This document shows, piece after piece, positions 5,922 through 7,122 of a stretch of DNA of 7,122 nucleotides. The stretch is from contig JAGHCO010000095.1 in NCBI GenBank assembly GCA_021160405.1, forward strand, positions 1-7,122, written 5' to 3'. Within the stretch, counting starts at the first letter, position 1. The number at the start of each line of letters is the position of its first letter. Both the position numbers and the translations under genes were made by a program. The DNA is from Candidatus Aerophobota bacterium (GTDB lineage: Bacteria; Aerophobota; Aerophobia; Aerophobales; JAGHCO01). Under the pieces are notes generated by a model. The model made no database searches, had not been told where the DNA came from, and was given only the letters and a program-made list of their open reading frames with translations.

Positions 5922-6378
5922 ATTCACTTGTCAATATCAGTGACGTGGCTGGTTCTCCCACACAGGTGAGAGTTTCTTGAGATAGTAGATATTCTTTCTC
6001 GAATCGGTCAATATTTAAGGAAGTAGAAGATAAACGAGGATAAATCACTGATAAGAATAAAATTAGTGCTATCCCCACCAAAATAGCAGCTTTTCCTCCT
6101 TGAGGTAGAGCTATCCATATATTTTCAAAGACTCTATTTTTTTTGTGCTCAATAGTTTCTACTTTGGGTAGCTTTGCTTTGAGGCGGTCATAGAAGTGGG
6201 ACTCGGGGCTAACGAGAATTGCAAGTTTGCTTAATTTATGGATTTTCTCAAGCTGTCTCAATTCCTTGCTGCACTCTAAGCATTCTTTCAGATGTCTCTT
6301 GATCCTCCATCTGGTTATAAAATTCATTTCTCCATCTACGTAAGCGGACAGATTCTCCTTAAGCCAGTCACAATTCAT
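5920..6378 (-). CDS. Membrane anti-sigma factor with zinc-finger (zf-HC2/ZAS) domain, RseA-like role
   Basis: A 152-residue single-pass membrane protein encoded 1 bp after the ECF sigma gene. The N-terminal zinc-binding anti-sigma domain is clear: Cys3, then ENLSAYVDGEM (8-18) and HLKECLEC (His29, Cys33, Cys36), the H-x3-C-x2-C pattern. A linker with basic residues leads to one membrane helix (about 95-113, AAILVGIALILFLSVIY) and a short tail of about 38 residues that would lie outside the membrane. Proteins of this kind hold their ECF sigma factor inactive at the membrane until the zinc site or the outer tail is altered, often by regulated proteolysis. The tail is much shorter than that of E. 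coli RseA and carries one Cys (139). The downstream RseB-like protein is the likely partner of the tail (inference). The ATG start has a strong AGGAG site. Confidence 0.9.
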   Translation of the reverse strand: MNCDWLKENLSAYVDGEMNFITRWRIKRHLKECLECSKELRQLEKIHKLSKLAILVSPESHFYDRLKAKLPKVETIEHKKNRVFENIWIALPQGGKAAILVGIALILFLSVIYPRLSSTSLNIDRFEKEYLLSQETLTCVGEPATSLILTSE

Positions 6379-6379
6379 A

Positions 6380-6961
6380 TTATTCTCCTAAATAAGGTGT
6401 AAGTTTCTTTTTCATCTCTTCTCGAGCTCTAAACAAACGAGATTTTATAGTTCCTTCAGGACATTGAAGAATCTTGGAAAGCTCCTTGTAGGATAGATCC
6501 TCCACTTCCCGAAGGATAAAAACTTCCCTTAACCCATCTGATAAAGAATCAATAGCTAATTTTATCTTCATCCCTAATTCTTTATTTTCCAAAATTTCCA
6601 TAGGGGATCTAACAGTGTCCTGTGAGAGTTGCGTAGAGAGAGGATTTTCTTTCTCACCCACAGGATAAGACATAAGGATAGTTTCAGGTTTTCTTTTACG
6701 AGTATTTTGGGCGTTGATGCAGGTATTTATTGTAATGCGGTAAAGCCAGGTAAAAAATTTAGCTCTACCATTAAATTGAGTAAGACCTTTATAAACTTTT
6801 ATGAAAATTTCCTGAGAAAGATCATCAGCATCATTTTTATCTCCTATCATTGCTAAAACTATACTGTAGACTTTAGATTGGTATTTTTCCACCAACCTTC
6901 TAAAACTGCTTTTATCTCCACGCTTAAATTTGAGAATCAGAACCTCATCAGAAATGCTCAT
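6380..6961 (-). CDS. RNA polymerase ECF sigma factor, RpoE-like
   Basis: A 193-residue sigma factor with only the two ECF regions. Region 2 (about 20-90) contains FRRLVEKYQSKVYSI, the DADDLSQEIFIKVYKGL segment (44-60) that contacts core polymerase, and FFTWLYRITINTCIN (69-83), which recognises the -10 element. Region 4 (about 130-186) contains LREVFILREVEDLSYKELS and the helix-turn-helix ILQCPEGTIKSRLFRAREEM (164-183), which reads the -35 element. The linker between regions contains SPMEILENKELG. The overall sequence is close to E. coli RpoE/SigW types. It is the first gene of a tightly packed cluster with its own anti-sigma factor and an RseB-like protein, so it probably drives an envelope-stress regulon and may regulate itself, though I see no convincing ECF promoter upstream. 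The ATG start is preceded by a weak AGGT site, five bases or fewer away. Confidence 0.95.
   Translation of the reverse strand: MSISDEVLILKFKRGDKSSFRRLVEKYQSKVYSIVLAMIGDKNDADDLSQEIFIKVYKGLTQFNGRAKFFTWLYRITINTCINAQNTRKRKPETILMSYPVGEKENPLSTQLSQDTVRSPMEILENKELGMKIKLAIDSLSDGLREVFILREVEDLSYKELSKILQCPEGTIKSRLFRAREEMKKKLTPYLGE
6385..6389 (-). promoter_or_regulatory. Ribosome binding site of the anti-sigma gene inside the sigma gene's end
   Basis: AGGAG on the minus strand lies six bases before the anti-sigma ATG (6378-6376) and within the last sense codons of the sigma gene, whose TAA is at 6382-6380. This is the usual layout for coupled production of a sigma factor and its inhibitor. Confidence 0.75.
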
Positions 6962-6965
6962 TTTT

Positions 6966-6977
6966 ACCTGTCCAGGT
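6966..6977. promoter_or_regulatory. Short inverted repeat overlapping the sigma-gene ribosome binding site
   Basis: ACCTG (6966-6970) and CAGGT (6973-6977) form a five-base-pair inverted repeat with a two-base centre. On the minus strand the AGGT of the weak ribosome binding site is in its downstream half, just before the ATG at 6961. It could be an operator half-site pair or chance; a two-base loop is too tight for a stable RNA hairpin without opening a pair. Confidence 0.25.
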
Positions 6978-6997
6978 TAGTTACTCTTTTCTATCTC

Positions 6998-7122
6998 AAG
7001 AAAGCCTCAGGGCTTCCCCTCCGTCGCTGGGATGCTCTTTAAATTATCTCTGCTCGGTCTCCTCGTTTCGGGAAAAATTTAAACTCGTCGCTTTGCTCCT
7101 CAAACATAAATTTTTCTTTTTC
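6998..7122. other. Gene-free right-end region with inverted and degenerate repeats
   Basis: I see no supportable gene between the sigma start and the window edge. The region holds a perfect 10-bp inverted repeat, GAAAAATTTA (7072-7081) with TAAATTTTTC (7107-7116). It also has a small hairpin, AAGCC/GGCTT around 7002-7015, and related GC-richer phrases: CTCCGTCGCTGGGATGCTC (7019-7037) and CTCGTCGCTTTGCTCCTC (7084-7101). The composition is more GC-rich than the flanking genes. It resembles an intergenic repeat element, which I cannot name; the sigma-gene promoter probably lies here or just beyond, but no consensus can be picked. Confidence 0.45.
7072..7116. repeat. 10-bp perfect inverted repeat with 25-bp centre
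   Basis: GAAAAATTTA at 7072-7081 is exactly reverse-complementary to TAAATTTTTC at 7107-7116. The centre carries the GC-richer CTCGTCGCTTTGCTCCTC phrase. The AT-only arms could arise by chance in this composition, but together with the central phrase the unit looks like a discrete element. Confidence 0.5.

Noticed and set aside
5910..5927. A GTG start giving the RseB-like protein six more residues (MNRGKE)
   Set aside because: The AGAGGT within this stretch is the natural ribosome binding site for the ATG at 5909, and the signal peptide begins cleanly at that ATG.
7043..7071. GATAAT on the minus strand with GAAAC upstream as a promoter for the sigma gene
   Set aside because: The sequence at the -35 position (CCGAAA) does not match a sigma-70 box, and the ECF-like reading has no proper -10. 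It is too weak to list.
7039..7107. A 22-codon minus-strand ATG frame (starts MFEEQSDEF)
   Set aside because: It has no ribosome binding site and lies in repeat-like DNA containing a 10-bp inverted repeat; I take it as a by-product of the repeat.

Overview
The window is AT-rich bacterial chromosome, with GC in the mid-30s percent by eye, from an organism I cannot name. The cues are a MalK/UgpC-type double ATPase, a class 1B dihydroorotate dehydrogenase, a DRG-like GTPase with a TGS domain, an RpoE-like ECF sigma module, and intergenic repeats of a kind I associate from memory with uncultured candidate phyla. Together they suggest a non-proteobacterial, didermic or environmental lineage. This is inference only; no marker in the window fixes the taxonomy.

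Layout. Positions 1-1738 (+ strand) hold the end of a carbohydrate-importer operon: the C-terminal part of one ABC ATPase (1-639), then, 10 bp later, a complete paralogue (650-1738). The paralogue has all nucleotide-binding motifs except the switch histidine, which is proline. It converges, 14 bp apart, on a six-gene run on the minus strand that reads from right to left: ECF sigma factor (6961-6380), zinc-finger membrane anti-sigma factor (6378-5920), secreted RseB/MucB-like regulator (5909-4890), DRG-like GTPase (4820-3822), pyrD (3788-2868) and a CaCA-family cation/calcium antiporter (2751-1753). The first three are tightly coupled (1 bp and 10 bp gaps) and form an envelope-stress type regulatory module: the sigma factor is held by the anti-sigma protein at the membrane, and the exported RseB-like protein probably senses or protects on the outside. 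The last three are housekeeping genes that may simply follow in the same direction.

The intergenic gaps of the minus-strand run are mostly repeat DNA. A 14-bp perfect inverted repeat (4834-4847 / 4877-4890) fills the gap before the GTPase. A different family, with core TTTAGCCACAGATTAACGCG, occurs three times: once between the GTPase and pyrD, and twice, inverted, between pyrD and the antiporter. After three consecutive genes the repeat overlaps the stop codon or starts within a few bases of it, and pyrD has no visible Shine-Dalgarno because its leader is the repeat itself. The 161 bp at the right end, upstream of the sigma gene, contain no supported gene but have further inverted and degenerate repeated sequence.

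I found no tRNA, rRNA, CRISPR array, transposase, prophage gene or convincing rho-independent terminator. The most notable points are the switch-histidine-less ATPase partner, the repeats placed at stop codons, and the compact sigma / anti-sigma / RseB-like module.
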